DNA of 59,923 bases. Source: Bacteroidota bacterium. Lineage in GTDB: Bacteria; Bacteroidota; Bacteroidia; Chitinophagales; Chitinophagaceae. Location of the stretch: the NCBI GenBank assembly GCA_023386235.1, contig JAEWKC010000044.1:1-59923 (forward strand), given 5' to 3'. Below the pieces are notes generated by a model. That model made no database searches and had not been told where the DNA came from. It saw only the letters and a list, made by a program, of their open reading frames with translations. The translations under genes were made by a program, and so were the position numbers. Of this stretch, positions 49,646-59,514 are shown in pieces; the first letter of the stretch is position 1, and each line of letters begins with the position of its first letter.

Positions 49646-50671
49646 CTATGTTGACATTCTTCTTATAACCGAAACGGGTATAATGTAATTGTCTGATTTT
49701 TTTTGTTCAATGGATAACTCGCTTTCTTCTCGGTTAAGCTGATGCATTAATATCTCCACCGTTTTTTTGCCGAATTCAGCGGGAAACTGCTCAACCGTAC
49801 TTAAAGAAGGACTGGCAATAGAGGTTCTTTTGTCATTTGAATAACCAATTATTTTTATATCTTTCGGCACGTCTATTCCCTTTGATTTACAAAACTCCAA
49901 TGCGGCAATGGCACAGGTATCGTTAGCTGTAAAAATGCCGTCTATTGAAGGATCGTTACTGATAGCTTTTACTAAAGTATTCCATGCATTTTCATGTGTC
50001 AGTTCGTGATAATAAATATTTTCTTTCTTAAAAGGAATGCCATACTTTTCCAGCGCAGCCTTGTAGCCTTTAGACCTGTATTTGTATAAATAACATTCCA
50101 ACGGCCCCGAGATGTGCAAAATATTTTTACAACCCACTTCCAATAAATGTTTTGTAGCATCATAGCCCCCCTGAAAATCGTCGCCGGAAATATTGGTAGA
50201 GCCGAAAGAATAATCGGGTATTCTGTCATAAAAAATTACCGGGATTTCTCTTTGAAGAAAAATATTGAAATGACTGAAATCTGTGGTATGCAAAGTTACA
50301 GCAGCTATAACGCCGGCAACTCTTAAAGACGAAAGTGTTTCCGTAGCTTGCTTTTCAAGTTCGATGGAATCGTTGGACTGAAGTATGATAACATTGTAGC
50401 CGAATTTATACAATTCGTTTTGAATAGTAGTGATCACTTCGGAATGAAAATTCATAGAGATCTTGGGAACAATCAGACCAATTATTTTTGATTTATTGCT
50501 TCTAAGTGTAGAGGCCACGCCGTTGATGCTATAACCCATATTTTGCGTAAAATCTAGGATTTTTTTTCGTGTTGCTTCCTTCACCTGGCTGCTACCGTTT
50601 AGTGCCCTGGAAACAGTGGCAGTAGAAACGTTCAGTTTTTTTGCTATTTCAACAATTGTAAGATTCTGCAT
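49646..50671 (-). CDS. LacI-family transcriptional regulator
   Basis: A 341-residue regulator. The N-terminal helix-turn-helix TIVEIAKKLNVSTATVSRAL (4-23) is followed by the hinge region and a periplasmic-binding-protein-like effector domain (IIGLIVPKISMNFHSEVI, SGPLECYLYK, GIFTANDTCAIAALEF). It likely binds a product of uronate breakdown or an oligosaccharide and controls the divergent SusC-led operon and its own operon; two operator-like sites lie in the intergenic region. LacI control of a PUL is less common in Bacteroidota than hybrid two-component or ECF-sigma control. Confidence 0.93.
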   Translation of the reverse strand: MQNLTIVEIAKKLNVSTATVSRALNGSSQVKEATRKKILDFTQNMGYSINGVASTLRSNKSKIIGLIVPKISMNFHSEVITTIQNELYKFGYNVIILQSNDSIELEKQATETLSSLRVAGVIAAVTLHTTDFSHFNIFLQREIPVIFYDRIPDYSFGSTNISGDDFQGGYDATKHLLEVGCKNILHISGPLECYLYKYRSKGYKAALEKYGIPFKKENIYYHELTHENAWNTLVKAISNDPSIDGIFTANDTCAIAALEFCKSKGIDVPKDIKIIGYSNDKRTSIASPSLSTVEQFPAEFGKKTVEILMHQLNREESELSIEQKKSDNYIIPVSVIRRMST

Positions 50672-50735
50672 TGAAGATTATTTATAACAAGATGAAACAA
50701 ATATAGGATTATATTGTCTAATAAAAAATAATAAA

Positions 50736-50748
50736 TGTAAACGTTACT
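50736..50748. promoter_or_regulatory. Operator-like site near the lacI-type gene
   Basis: TGTAAACGTTACT carries the first nine bases of the LacI/CcpA-type consensus TGTAAACGTTTACA and then a shortened right half (GTAA...TTAC). About 65 bases upstream of the LacI-type start codon, suggesting autoregulation. Confidence 0.55.
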
Positions 50749-50908
50749 ATAACGTACAGTAGTTTATTCTACCTATTTTTTTATTAATTTTTTAAAATAA
50801 AATGTTGATTATAAATATTATATAATTTTATTAAAAAAAATTTTATAAAAAATTTCTCAATAAAGTTGTTATTTTAATTAATTGTTATAATTTTGAAAAT
50901 AGATAAAA

Positions 50909-50922
50909 TGTAAACGTAGACA
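50909..50922. promoter_or_regulatory. Operator-like site upstream of the SusC gene
   Basis: TGTAAACGTAGACA matches 12 of 14 positions of TGTAAACGTTTACA. It lies 52 bases upstream of the SusC start codon, where a repressor would block transcription. Confidence 0.6.
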
Positions 50923-50974
50923 ATTTTTATTATTTTTATAATCTACCATTTTTGGGAATTTAAATCATATCAAA

Positions 50975-53900
50975 ATGAGTCAAATGATAAAAACATTCTG
51001 TAAAGGGTTGCTATTATGTGCAACTTTATTTTTAGTTAACAACCTAAGTGCACAAACTGCAAATTCCCGTTTAGAAGGTGTTGTTTTCAATTCGCTTAAT
51101 GAACCGATTGAATCGGTAACGGTTACTATTGTCGGTTCTGACGGTCAAAAAAACATAACTCTGACTCAATCAAACGGTACATTTGCATTTAATACTTTAT
51201 CTGCAGGTGATTACAGCATTGAATTTACGCATGTGGGATATCAAGCTGAGCGAATGGATTATGTGCTAAATGAAGGAGCCAATACAATACAGGTTACCTT
51301 AACAGATAACGAATCTGCATTAGATGAAGTAGTTGTTGTAGGATATGGTACGCAAAGAAGAGAAACCGTAACCGGTTCCATTGCATCAATTACAAATGAA
51401 GAGATAACGACAACGAAGAATGAAGATCTTAGGAATATGCTTACTGGTAAAATGCCGGGAGTAAGGATTGTTCAAGGTAGCGCGGAACCCGGAGCTTACA
51501 ATGGCTCTCTGGATATAAGAGGATTGGGTAATCCCTTGGTAATAGTTGATGGTGTGCCGCGTCCTAACTTTGAAAGACTCAATGCCAATGATATAGAAAG
51601 TATATCAGTTTTAAAAGATGCCGCAGCAGCAGTATATGGGTTAAAAGCGGCAAACGGGGTGGTGCTGATAACTACTAAAAAAGGAAAGAAAGGAGCTACA
51701 GAACTCAATTACAATTTTACTCAAACTTGGCAGCAACTTTCAGGGATGCCTAAGGCGGCTAATCCGGTCGATTGGATGACATTTTGGAACGAGAGAACAA
51801 TGGGTGGTGGTTTCGGTGCAAAACCCATTTATGACAGCGCAGCCTTTGCCCCTTATTTAAATGGTACCAGAAGAGTTGAGGATTGGTTTGGCGCGCTTAT
51901 AAGAGATGTTTTCCCACAGTCACAACATAATTTAAGTGTAACCGGCGGTGGTGATAACGTTAATTATTATGTAGGATTAGGTTATATGCAGCAACAAGGC
52001 ATGTACAAATCAGGCGATTTAAATTATAACAGATTTAACCTGTCTTCTAATATAAGTAGTCGAATTGGAAAAAATATACGTTTAGATTTAAACTTAAGCG
52101 CAATAATAGATGAGAAAAATCAACCACATCAGGATGCCTGGTGGGTAATCAGAAGCATATGGAGACAAAATCCTACAGAAACAATTTTTGCAAATGATAA
52201 TCCGGATTATATTTTACATACTCAGAATGAGGGTGGAAACCCGTATCCTATGACTCGTAAAGATATTTCAGGATACAAAAAAATGCAGAATAAAATGTTT
52301 CGATCTTCATTGGCTATCACATATGATTTTCCTTTTATAAATGGGTTAAAAGCAAAAGGGTTGTACAGCTATGATTATGATATGTCTGATTATACAACTT
52401 TTAGAAAGCAATATAATCAATATACATATAATGCAGATACTGAAACATATACTCCTCGCACATTACAGTCTCCGTCACGTTTAAGGAGAGATTTTATAAA
52501 TACTCCGGCGTCGCTCGCACAGATTTCTTTGAACTATGACAGAAGATTTAATGATGATCATAGTCTACAGATTCTCGCATTAGTTGAGGAAAGGGTCAGA
52601 AGTCGAAATAATTTCTTTGCTCAGCGCAATCTTTCCATTCCTCTTGATCAGATCTATGCCGGCGATAATGATGATCAGCAAGTTGCAAGCGCAAATCCTG
52701 ATTTAATTTGGAAAGAAGTGCGGCGTGGTTATGTAGGTAGAATAAATTATGGATTTCAAAATAAATATTTAATTGAGCTAAGTGGACGTTATGACGGTTC
52801 TTCTTTAAACTCACCACAAAGAAGATGGGGTTTCTTTCCCGCGGCACTTTTAGGCTACAGGATTTCGGAAGAAAGTTTTTGGAAAAACAACTCTTCTCTT
52901 AATTTCATCAATATGCTCAAGATTAGAGGAGGCATTGGCATAACCGGCGATGATGATTTCTTACAATATCAATATCTATCGGGATATAATTACCCGGCCG
53001 TAGGATCGGTGTTTAGCGGAAAATATGTAAATGGTGCAGCAATTATGCCTATTCCTAATCCGTATCTTACATGGGTAGAGTCAAAAATGACCAATATAGG
53101 AATTGATTTTGAAGCATGGAGAGGTTTGTTGGGCTTCACGTTTGAAGTATTCAGAAGAGAACGTAGCGGATTAGCCGCGAAAAGTATTTATACACTTCCA
53201 AGCGTTATAGGAGCTGATATAGGACAGGAAAATATAAATTCCGATGAGAGAAAAGGCTTTGAGCTGGAAGTTAATCACAGGAACACATTGGGAGAATTAA
53301 ACTATTTTTTAAAGCTGGTTTATAGCTATTCAAGAGGCAAGAATCTGTATGTTGAAAGTGTTAGAGCGGGTAATTCGTATCTAAACTGGCTAAATAATAG
53401 AAACGATAGATATAACGACATATGGTGGGGATACGGCTCTGACGGAAGATTTACATCCTATGAAGAGTTTTTCAATAGTCCTGTATATTATACTAAAACA
53501 ACTTTACCGGGTGATTATAAATACCTTGACTGGAATGAAGACGGTGTTATCAGCTCCTTAGACAATCATCCTATTTCATACCAATTTCAGATGCCGCGCG
53601 TAACCTACGGTATTACATTAGGTGCATCGTTTAGGCAGTTTGATTTAAATATGTTATGGCAAGGTAATGCTTTGGTATACGTTGCTTATCCGGAAGTTTT
53701 GCTTGGTGGCCTATATGGCGGCGCAGGTTTGGAGCATTTTGCTGACAGATGGCATCCTGTAGATCCTACTGCAGATATTTTTGATCCGTCAACAGAATGG
53801 ATACCGGGTCATTATGCCTTTACAGGCAGAGTGCCTACGCTGAATACGGGTCATGGTGTGCAGGATGCTTCTTTCTTAAGATTGAAAAGTTTGGAAATAG

Positions 53901-54088
53901 GTTATAGTGTGCCTAAAAATATACTTTCAAGAGTAAATCTGAAAGATATAAGAATTTCAGTAAGTGGGTACAATATGCTCACCTTTACTAAACTGAGATT
54001 TGTGGATCCGGAACATCCATCAAGTCAGTATGGATATTTATATCCGATGAATAAAACCTATAATCTGAATCTTGGAATCACGTTCTAA
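50975..54088 (+). CDS. SusC/RagA-like TonB-dependent outer membrane transporter
   Basis: Imports oligosaccharides over the outer membrane. The 1037-residue protein has a signal peptide ending near NLSAQ (27), a carboxypeptidase regulatory-like domain (30-110, RLEGVVFNSLNEPIESVTV), the TonB-linked stretch DEVVVVGYGTQRRETVTGSI, the plug (PGVRIVQGSAEPG, LDIRGLGNPLVIVDGVPRP) and a C-terminal beta-barrel ending in NLNLGITF with a terminal aromatic. It is the first gene of the rightward PUL operon, paired with SusD next. Confidence 0.96.
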   Translation: MSQMIKTFCKGLLLCATLFLVNNLSAQTANSRLEGVVFNSLNEPIESVTVTIVGSDGQKNITLTQSNGTFAFNTLSAGDYSIEFTHVGYQAERMDYVLNEGANTIQVTLTDNESALDEVVVVGYGTQRRETVTGSIASITNEEITTTKNEDLRNMLTGKMPGVRIVQGSAEPGAYNGSLDIRGLGNPLVIVDGVPRPNFERLNANDIESISVLKDAAAAVYGLKAANGVVLITTKKGKKGATELNYNFTQTWQQLSGMPKAANPVDWMTFWNERTMGGGFGAKPIYDSAAFAPYLNGTRRVEDWFGALIRDVFPQSQHNLSVTGGGDNVNYYVGLGYMQQQGMYKSGDLNYNRFNLSSNISSRIGKNIRLDLNLSAIIDEKNQPHQDAWWVIRSIWRQNPTETIFANDNPDYILHTQNEGGNPYPMTRKDISGYKKMQNKMFRSSLAITYDFPFINGLKAKGLYSYDYDMSDYTTFRKQYNQYTYNADTETYTPRTLQSPSRLRRDFINTPASLAQISLNYDRRFNDDHSLQILALVEERVRSRNNFFAQRNLSIPLDQIYAGDNDDQQVASANPDLIWKEVRRGYVGRINYGFQNKYLIELSGRYDGSSLNSPQRRWGFFPAALLGYRISEESFWKNNSSLNFINMLKIRGGIGITGDDDFLQYQYLSGYNYPAVGSVFSGKYVNGAAIMPIPNPYLTWVESKMTNIGIDFEAWRGLLGFTFEVFRRERSGLAAKSIYTLPSVIGADIGQENINSDERKGFELEVNHRNTLGELNYFLKLVYSYSRGKNLYVESVRAGNSYLNWLNNRNDRYNDIWWGYGSDGRFTSYEEFFNSPVYYTKTTLPGDYKYLDWNEDGVISSLDNHPISYQFQMPRVTYGITLGASFRQFDLNMLWQGNALVYVAYPEVLLGGLYGGAGLEHFADRWHPVDPTADIFDPSTEWIPGHYAFTGRVPTLNTGHGVQDASFLRLKSLEIGYSVPKNILSRVNLKDIRISVSGYNMLTFTKLRFVDPEHPSSQYGYLYPMNKTYNLNLGITF

Positions 54089-54160
54089 TATTTTTTATCG
54101 AAGCACAAATAAATGAACTGGAAACTCAATATACCTTCAATTAATATAAAAATTAAAGAA

Positions 54161-56071
54161 ATGAAAAGATTGATAGTTGTTATAATATTATTTATATTTT
54201 TTTTACCATCCTGTCATAAACTGGATGTGGCTCCTCCCAACATTGTAAATGAGCAGGATATTTTCACTTCTCAGGAAGGGGTAACTTCTTTTCTCTCAAG
54301 ATTGTATTATCTGATGCCAACAGAAGATTTCAGCTATTCTTTAAATACAGGATTCAATAATATAGCTATTTACAGGCATACCAGTGCGTATACTGGCGAG
54401 GCATTGTCAAGAGATGTGACTTCGGCAGGTTATGGTGCTAATATTTGGAGTGATAGTTATACCACCATTCGCCAGTGTAATTTGTTTTTTCAAACGTTAC
54501 CAAAATACACTTCCAATTTTACCCAGGCTGAAATTAATCAATGGACAGGAGAAGTAAAGGTAATAAGAGCGATGACCTATTTTGCATTAGCTACCCGTTA
54601 TGGAGGGGTTCCTATAGTTGATGGTGTTTTAGAATATCCCGGACAACCTAAAGAATATTATGATATTCCGCGTGCAGCCGAAGCTGACGTTTATGATTAT
54701 ATCGCTAAGGATCTGGATAGCGCCATCTCCATATTGCCAGATAATTTGATTAACTACAGATGGAATAAAAATTCAGCGCTTGCCCTGAAATCCCGAGTTA
54801 TGCTATATGCAGGTTCTATTGCTAAATATAACAACATCGTTTTGTTTGATAACGATAAAAAACAATTGACAGGCATTCCGGCATCGCGTGCAAACGAATA
54901 TTTTAAAGCAAGCTTTGATGCTGCAAAGCAAATTGAAAGCAAGTATAGCCTTTATAAACAACATTGGTCGGCAGGAGATAAAGAAGCACAATATAAAAAT
55001 TTTGTAAATTTGTTTTTAGACAACTCAAGTAAGGAAAATATCTTTGTTCGCGAGTATACTTATCCTGGTTCGGCACATAGCTGGGATGCTTATATGGTAC
55101 CGCTTCAATTAGCAGGACCTAACGGCTGGTCTTCAGAATTAGCTCCGACATTGAATCTGGTAGAACTTTATGACGGACTGCCTAAAAATGCCGATAGTAC
55201 CTTCCAATATTTAGATAATAATGGAAAATATATTTTGTATAATAATTTAATGGATCCTTTCTTAAATGCTGAGCCCAGACTTAGAGCCACGGTAATATTT
55301 CCAGGAGATGAATTTAAAGGAGAGCAGATAGAAGTATGGAGAGGAATTTATACAGGTAGTGTGGCAAATGGCATCAATCCATTGATTCCTCCCGGCGCAA
55401 TGGTGCCTTATCCAACAACGAATTTAAGAACATCTGCCAACGCCGGAAGTCAAACGGTAGTTACCTTGCCAGACGGAACCAGAATGAATGCTGCAGGCAG
55501 AAGCGGTGTTTTTACCGCTACAAACATTCATACACTTTCAGGATTCTACATTAGAAAGTATCTGGATCCCAATTTGCCAACCTCGCAGGTGCTTACCGGG
55601 CGCTCATCTCAGAATTGGATAGAAATAAGGTATGCTGAAGTGCTTCTAACGAAAGCCGAAGCAGCTTATGAATTATTTCTATCTGGTCAGTCAGGCAATA
55701 ATTTTCAACAAGAGGCTTTTAACGCCATTAACCAGATAAGAGAAAGAGCGGGTGCAAACTTACTTGCTACAGTAAACGATCTCAATATACAAGTTATCAG
55801 AAAAGAAAGAAGAAAAGAGCTGGCTTTTGAAAACAAAATATGGCATGACTTAAGACGATGGAGAATATTTCATTTGGAGCAATCCGCTAAAGTGTACAGA
55901 GTATTAATGCCTTTTTATGCTTCGCAAGCAGGTAAGTATTTCTTTGATGCCAGATTCGATCAAAAGAGCACTCCTGTATCTTATTCGTACGATTTCCGCT
56001 GGTATTATTTACCAATTTCATCAACCGAGCTGGAAAGAAGTCCAAGCTTAATTCAAAATCCACAATGGTAA
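54161..56071 (+). CDS. SusD/RagB-like glycan-binding lipoprotein
   Basis: Surface lipoprotein that binds glycan and caps the SusC channel. The 636 residues (ATG at 54161) start with a lipoprotein signal peptide: MKRLIVVIILFIFFLPSC, acylated Cys at 18. SusD family marks are the TPR-like helices (AEINQWTGEVKVIRAMTYFA, LATRYGGVPIVDGVLEYPG) and the C-terminal RYAEVLLTKAEAAYEL and ERRKELAFENKIWHDLRRWR. A longer frame from 54113 lacks a lipobox-compatible start and was rejected. It is 73 bases after SusC. Confidence 0.95.
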   Translation: MKRLIVVIILFIFFLPSCHKLDVAPPNIVNEQDIFTSQEGVTSFLSRLYYLMPTEDFSYSLNTGFNNIAIYRHTSAYTGEALSRDVTSAGYGANIWSDSYTTIRQCNLFFQTLPKYTSNFTQAEINQWTGEVKVIRAMTYFALATRYGGVPIVDGVLEYPGQPKEYYDIPRAAEADVYDYIAKDLDSAISILPDNLINYRWNKNSALALKSRVMLYAGSIAKYNNIVLFDNDKKQLTGIPASRANEYFKASFDAAKQIESKYSLYKQHWSAGDKEAQYKNFVNLFLDNSSKENIFVREYTYPGSAHSWDAYMVPLQLAGPNGWSSELAPTLNLVELYDGLPKNADSTFQYLDNNGKYILYNNLMDPFLNAEPRLRATVIFPGDEFKGEQIEVWRGIYTGSVANGINPLIPPGAMVPYPTTNLRTSANAGSQTVVTLPDGTRMNAAGRSGVFTATNIHTLSGFYIRKYLDPNLPTSQVLTGRSSQNWIEIRYAEVLLTKAEAAYELFLSGQSGNNFQQEAFNAINQIRERAGANLLATVNDLNIQVIRKERRKELAFENKIWHDLRRWRIFHLEQSAKVYRVLMPFYASQAGKYFFDARFDQKSTPVSYSYDFRWYYLPISSTELERSPSLIQNPQW

Positions 56072-56101
56072 ATTATATAAAATCTTAAAATATTAATAGT
56101 T

Positions 56102-56854
56102 ATGAAACATTATTTGTTATTGGTATCAATATTCATAATTTTATTTCAATCATCGTGTTCTAAGGAAATTGATAATTATGATGCTCCCGCGGAAACTTTG
56201 ACGGGAACAATAATAGACAAATCAACCGGTAAAGCTTTAAACTCTGAATATGGCACAACTGGATTAAATATAATTCTTGAAGAATTAAGTTGGAGCGACA
56301 ACCCAACACCATATAATTTCGGTGGAAAAATCGATGGCACTTTTAATAATTCAAAAATTTTTAAAGGTACTTACAGAATTAATGTTGAAGGGCCATTTGT
56401 TCCGCTACTTCAGAGAGACGGGCAAGGAAATATTACAGTAGATGAAAGAAAAACAATAGATGTTTCCGGTGTTACCGAAGTAAATTTTGAAGTAGATCCA
56501 TTCTTTAAAGTGGAATGGGCTAGTGAACTTTCTGTTGAAAGCGATGGCAGAGTTTCGGCCGATGTTAAATATACAAGAAGTACTACAAATCCGGCGTTTC
56601 AGGTCAACCCCAACGAAATGGTTATTTTAGCAGGGTATACACCACATGTATTGCAGATGAATAATTACGACAATAGATATGAATGGGGCTGGTCACAAAA
56701 TTCATCGCATTTAGGAAAAGTTCAAAAAGTAATAACTCGCGCGAATAATCCTATTCCGAAGGGAGTAAAATTTTACTATAGAATTGGGGTTAGAAATTCT
56801 TTCAATAATAAGTATAATTACTCCGATACCAGAGAAATGACAATTCCTAATTAA
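56102..56854 (+). CDS. DUF3823-like PUL lipoprotein
   Basis: A 250-residue probable surface glycan-binding protein. MKHYLLLVSIFIILFQSSCS has a lipobox with Cys19. Residues 30-130 resemble a carboxypeptidase regulatory/Ig-like domain (AETLTGTIIDKSTGKALNSE) and the segment FKGTYRINVEGPFVPLLQRD is typical of DUF3823 proteins that follow SusD genes. It probably helps bind or present the substrate. Third gene of the operon, 30 bases after SusD. Confidence 0.82.
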   Translation: MKHYLLLVSIFIILFQSSCSKEIDNYDAPAETLTGTIIDKSTGKALNSEYGTTGLNIILEELSWSDNPTPYNFGGKIDGTFNNSKIFKGTYRINVEGPFVPLLQRDGQGNITVDERKTIDVSGVTEVNFEVDPFFKVEWASELSVESDGRVSADVKYTRSTTNPAFQVNPNEMVILAGYTPHVLQMNNYDNRYEWGWSQNSSHLGKVQKVITRANNPIPKGVKFYYRIGVRNSFNNKYNYSDTREMTIPN

Positions 56855-56893
56855 AGCCAAGGATTAGAGTGAACTATTGATAAACCGGAAAGT

Positions 56894-58315
56894 ATGAAAA
56901 GAAAAGATTTTATTAGAAGTACAGGATTGTTAGGGACTGGTGTTATGTCCGGTGGCTTCTCGTTTGCTAGTAAATATAAAAATGAGTTTCCTGTAGTACG
57001 TGTACCGGAAAATGAAAGGAAGTTCAGAAGTGTAGCAGTGGATCAGGCTATTCAAACATTTCAGGCAAGAGTTAAGAATAAAGAACTTGTTTGGTTATTT
57101 AATAATTGTTTTCCTAACACGCTGGACACGACTGTTTTTTATTCTGTAAAAAATAGTAAACCGGAAACTTATGTAATTACGGGAGATATTGATGCGATGT
57201 GGTTACGTGATAGCTCTGCGCAGGTATTCCCTTACATTCGGTTTGCAAACAAGGACAGGCCTCTACAAAACTTACTTAAAGGCGTTATAAACAAGCAGGT
57301 ACAGTTTATTCTCCTCGATCCGTATGCGAATGCTTTTTACGATGATCCTAACAAGACAAGTAAATGGGTAAAGGACATTACTGAAATGAAACCGGGAGTA
57401 CACGAAAGAAAGTGGGAACTGGATTCATTATGTTATCCTATCAGATTAGCGTTTGCTTACTGGAGATCTACCGGGGACACTTCCCCATTTGATAAAGAAT
57501 GGAAAAGGTCTGTAGAAAAAATACTGGCAACATTTAAAGAGCAGCAGCGAAAGGAAAACGATGGACCTTACAAGTTCCAACGTGAAACTGCCAATGCCAA
57601 CAGCAGTGTGCAAATGTATGGCTATGGTTACCCGGTAAAACCGGTAGGCCTCATTGCTTCTATTTTCCGTCCAAGTGATGATGTTACCATTTTCCCTTTT
57701 CTTGTTCCATCGAATTTTTTCGCTGTAACTTCTTTGAGACAAGCATCAGAAATGGTGAGTTCAATCAGTAAGGATAACTCACTTGCAAATGAGTTGTTTT
57801 TATTAGCCAATGAGGTTGAAATGGCTTTAAAAAAGCATGCGATTGTTCAGCATCCTAAATATGGAAAGATTTATGCTTTCGAAATTAATGGATATGATAG
57901 CCATCTGTTGATGGATGATGCCAATGTTCCGTCGTTGCTGAGCATGCCCTATCTTAAAAGTATGAGCAGAACGGATCCTGTTTATATGAATACACGGCGA
58001 TTTATATGGTCTTCTGATAATCCTTTTTTTTACCAGGGAGCAGCAGCAGAAGGTATAGGAGGTCCGCACATTGGTAAAAATATGATTTGGCCGATGAGTA
58101 TCATTATGAAAGCATTTACTTCTGTAGATGATAAAGAATTAAAGTGGTGTATTGATACTTTAAAAAATACACACGCCGGAACAGGATTTATGCATGAGGC
58201 ATTCAATAAAGATGATCCTAAAAGATTTACAAGAAAATGGTTTGCCTGGACAAATACTCTTTTTGGCGAACTGCTTTGGAAAGTCATGTTAGAAAAACCG
58301 TATTTATTAACATAA
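56894..58315 (+). CDS. Glycoside hydrolase family 125 (exo-alpha-1,6-mannosidase)
   Basis: Inverting, metal-independent alpha-mannosidase family (DUF1237). The 473-residue protein has the hallmark GDIDAMWLRDSSAQ (97-110), LGASS-free but conserved LVWLFNNCFPNTLDTTV, ETANANSSVQMYGYGYPVKP (about 237-256), and the C-terminal GTGFMHEAFNKDDPKRFTRK with WFAWTNTLFGELL. The N-terminus KRKDFIRSTGLLGTG looks like a Tat-like or lipoprotein-free signal with RK in place of RR. Together with lyase-type neighbours it would remove alpha-linked mannose from side chains or oligosaccharides. Confidence 0.9.
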   Translation: MKRKDFIRSTGLLGTGVMSGGFSFASKYKNEFPVVRVPENERKFRSVAVDQAIQTFQARVKNKELVWLFNNCFPNTLDTTVFYSVKNSKPETYVITGDIDAMWLRDSSAQVFPYIRFANKDRPLQNLLKGVINKQVQFILLDPYANAFYDDPNKTSKWVKDITEMKPGVHERKWELDSLCYPIRLAFAYWRSTGDTSPFDKEWKRSVEKILATFKEQQRKENDGPYKFQRETANANSSVQMYGYGYPVKPVGLIASIFRPSDDVTIFPFLVPSNFFAVTSLRQASEMVSSISKDNSLANELFLLANEVEMALKKHAIVQHPKYGKIYAFEINGYDSHLLMDDANVPSLLSMPYLKSMSRTDPVYMNTRRFIWSSDNPFFYQGAAAEGIGGPHIGKNMIWPMSIIMKAFTSVDDKELKWCIDTLKNTHAGTGFMHEAFNKDDPKRFTRKWFAWTNTLFGELLWKVMLEKPYLLT

Positions 58316-58326
58316 GTAATCTAAAA

Positions 58327-59514
58327 ATGAAACGAGTATTATTATTATTATTTATCTGTTATTTGGCTTCGTGTTCTAGTGTTAGCAAATTGTCGAACGA
58401 AAATGCTTTTAAGTCTAATCTCATAAATGTTTTAGAAAAGTCTAAAATACAATATGAATATTTCGCACAGGTTATTCCCTCAGATAAGCTGCCTAAAAGT
58501 TATCAGAATGGCAGATTGATTCCCTGTGGCACTGCAGATTGGGTGTCTGGTTTTTATCCCGGTACATTGCTTTTCCTTAGTGATCATTTTAAAGATAAAG
58601 GCTTATATAATCTTGCGTTACCTAAATTGAATCTTTTGGAAAAAGAGCAATTTAATAAACGCACACATGACATAGGTTTTATGATGTATTGCAGTTTTGG
58701 AAATGCTATCAAAATAGAATCTAACCAAAAATATAATGAGGTATTGTTGAACAGTGCAAAATCGTTAGCATCAAGATATAACCCGGTTGTAAAATCTATT
58801 CGTTCCTGGGATTCGCCTCCTGAAGATTTTTTGGTTATAATAGATAATCTGATGAACCTTGAATTATTATTTTGGGCTACTAAATTTTCGGGAGATTCAT
58901 CTTTTTATAATATTGCAGTTGAACATGCGAATACAACTTTAAAAAATCATTACAGAGATAATTACAGCTGTTATCATGTAGTGAATTACGACCCCAAAAC
59001 CGGAAAAGTACAATGGAAGAAAACACACCAGGGCGAGTCTGATCGATCCTCATGGTCAAGAGGGCAGGCTTGGGGCTTATATGGGTTTACTATGTTGTAT
59101 AGGGAAACAAAAGATCAGCGATACCTTGAACAGGCTAATAATATTGCAAACTACCTCATGAAAGAAATAAAAGTATTGTCAGATGACTATGTTCCGGTGT
59201 GGGACTTTGGAGCTGATCAAAGAACTCAAAATTATAAAGATGCATCTGCCGGTGCTATTATAGCTTCTGCATTATTAGAGTTGAGTGATTACAATATTAA
59301 AAAACGTAAAGAGTACATTAACTACTCTAAAAATATTTTATCTACCCTAATATCTGATAAATATTTTGCTAATTATAAACAAAACGGAGGCTTCTTGCTA
59401 AAGCATAGCGTGGGTAGCCTACCGCATAATTCTGAAGTTGATGTGCCTTTGACTTACGCTGATTATTATTTTATTGAAGGTATTTTAAGATACTTGGACC
59501 TAAATAAAAAGTGA
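58327..59514 (+). CDS. Glycoside hydrolase family 88 (unsaturated uronyl hydrolase)
   Basis: Releases 4-deoxy-hex-4-enuronic acid from the non-reducing end of lyase products, which then becomes 5-keto-4-deoxyuronate. The 395 residues (ATG at 58327) start with a lipoprotein signal (MKRVLLLLFICYLASC, Cys16). Family motifs: DWVSGFYPGTLLFL (71-84), HDIGFMMYCSFG with catalytic-type Asp115, IDNLMNLELLFWA with Asp173, and SRGQAWGLYGF. A longer frame from 58237 overlaps the GH125 gene and was rejected. The stop overlaps the ATG of the next gene (TGATG). Confidence 0.94.
   Translation: MKRVLLLLFICYLASCSSVSKLSNENAFKSNLINVLEKSKIQYEYFAQVIPSDKLPKSYQNGRLIPCGTADWVSGFYPGTLLFLSDHFKDKGLYNLALPKLNLLEKEQFNKRTHDIGFMMYCSFGNAIKIESNQKYNEVLLNSAKSLASRYNPVVKSIRSWDSPPEDFLVIIDNLMNLELLFWATKFSGDSSFYNIAVEHANTTLKNHYRDNYSCYHVVNYDPKTGKVQWKKTHQGESDRSSWSRGQAWGLYGFTMLYRETKDQRYLEQANNIANYLMKEIKVLSDDYVPVWDFGADQRTQNYKDASAGAIIASALLELSDYNIKKRKEYINYSKNILSTLISDKYFANYKQNGGFLLKHSVGSLPHNSEVDVPLTYADYYFIEGILRYLDLNKK

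Larger units (their letters stand above)
50672..50974. promoter_or_regulatory. Divergent promoter region of the PUL
   Basis: A 303-base AT-rich region between the LacI-type and SusC-type genes. It contains the two operator-like sequences listed next and poly-A/T tracts. No gene is seen. A TACCATTTTTG (50944-50954) about 20 bases before the SusC start is a weak -7-like candidate with a non-standard spacing. Confidence 0.6.
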
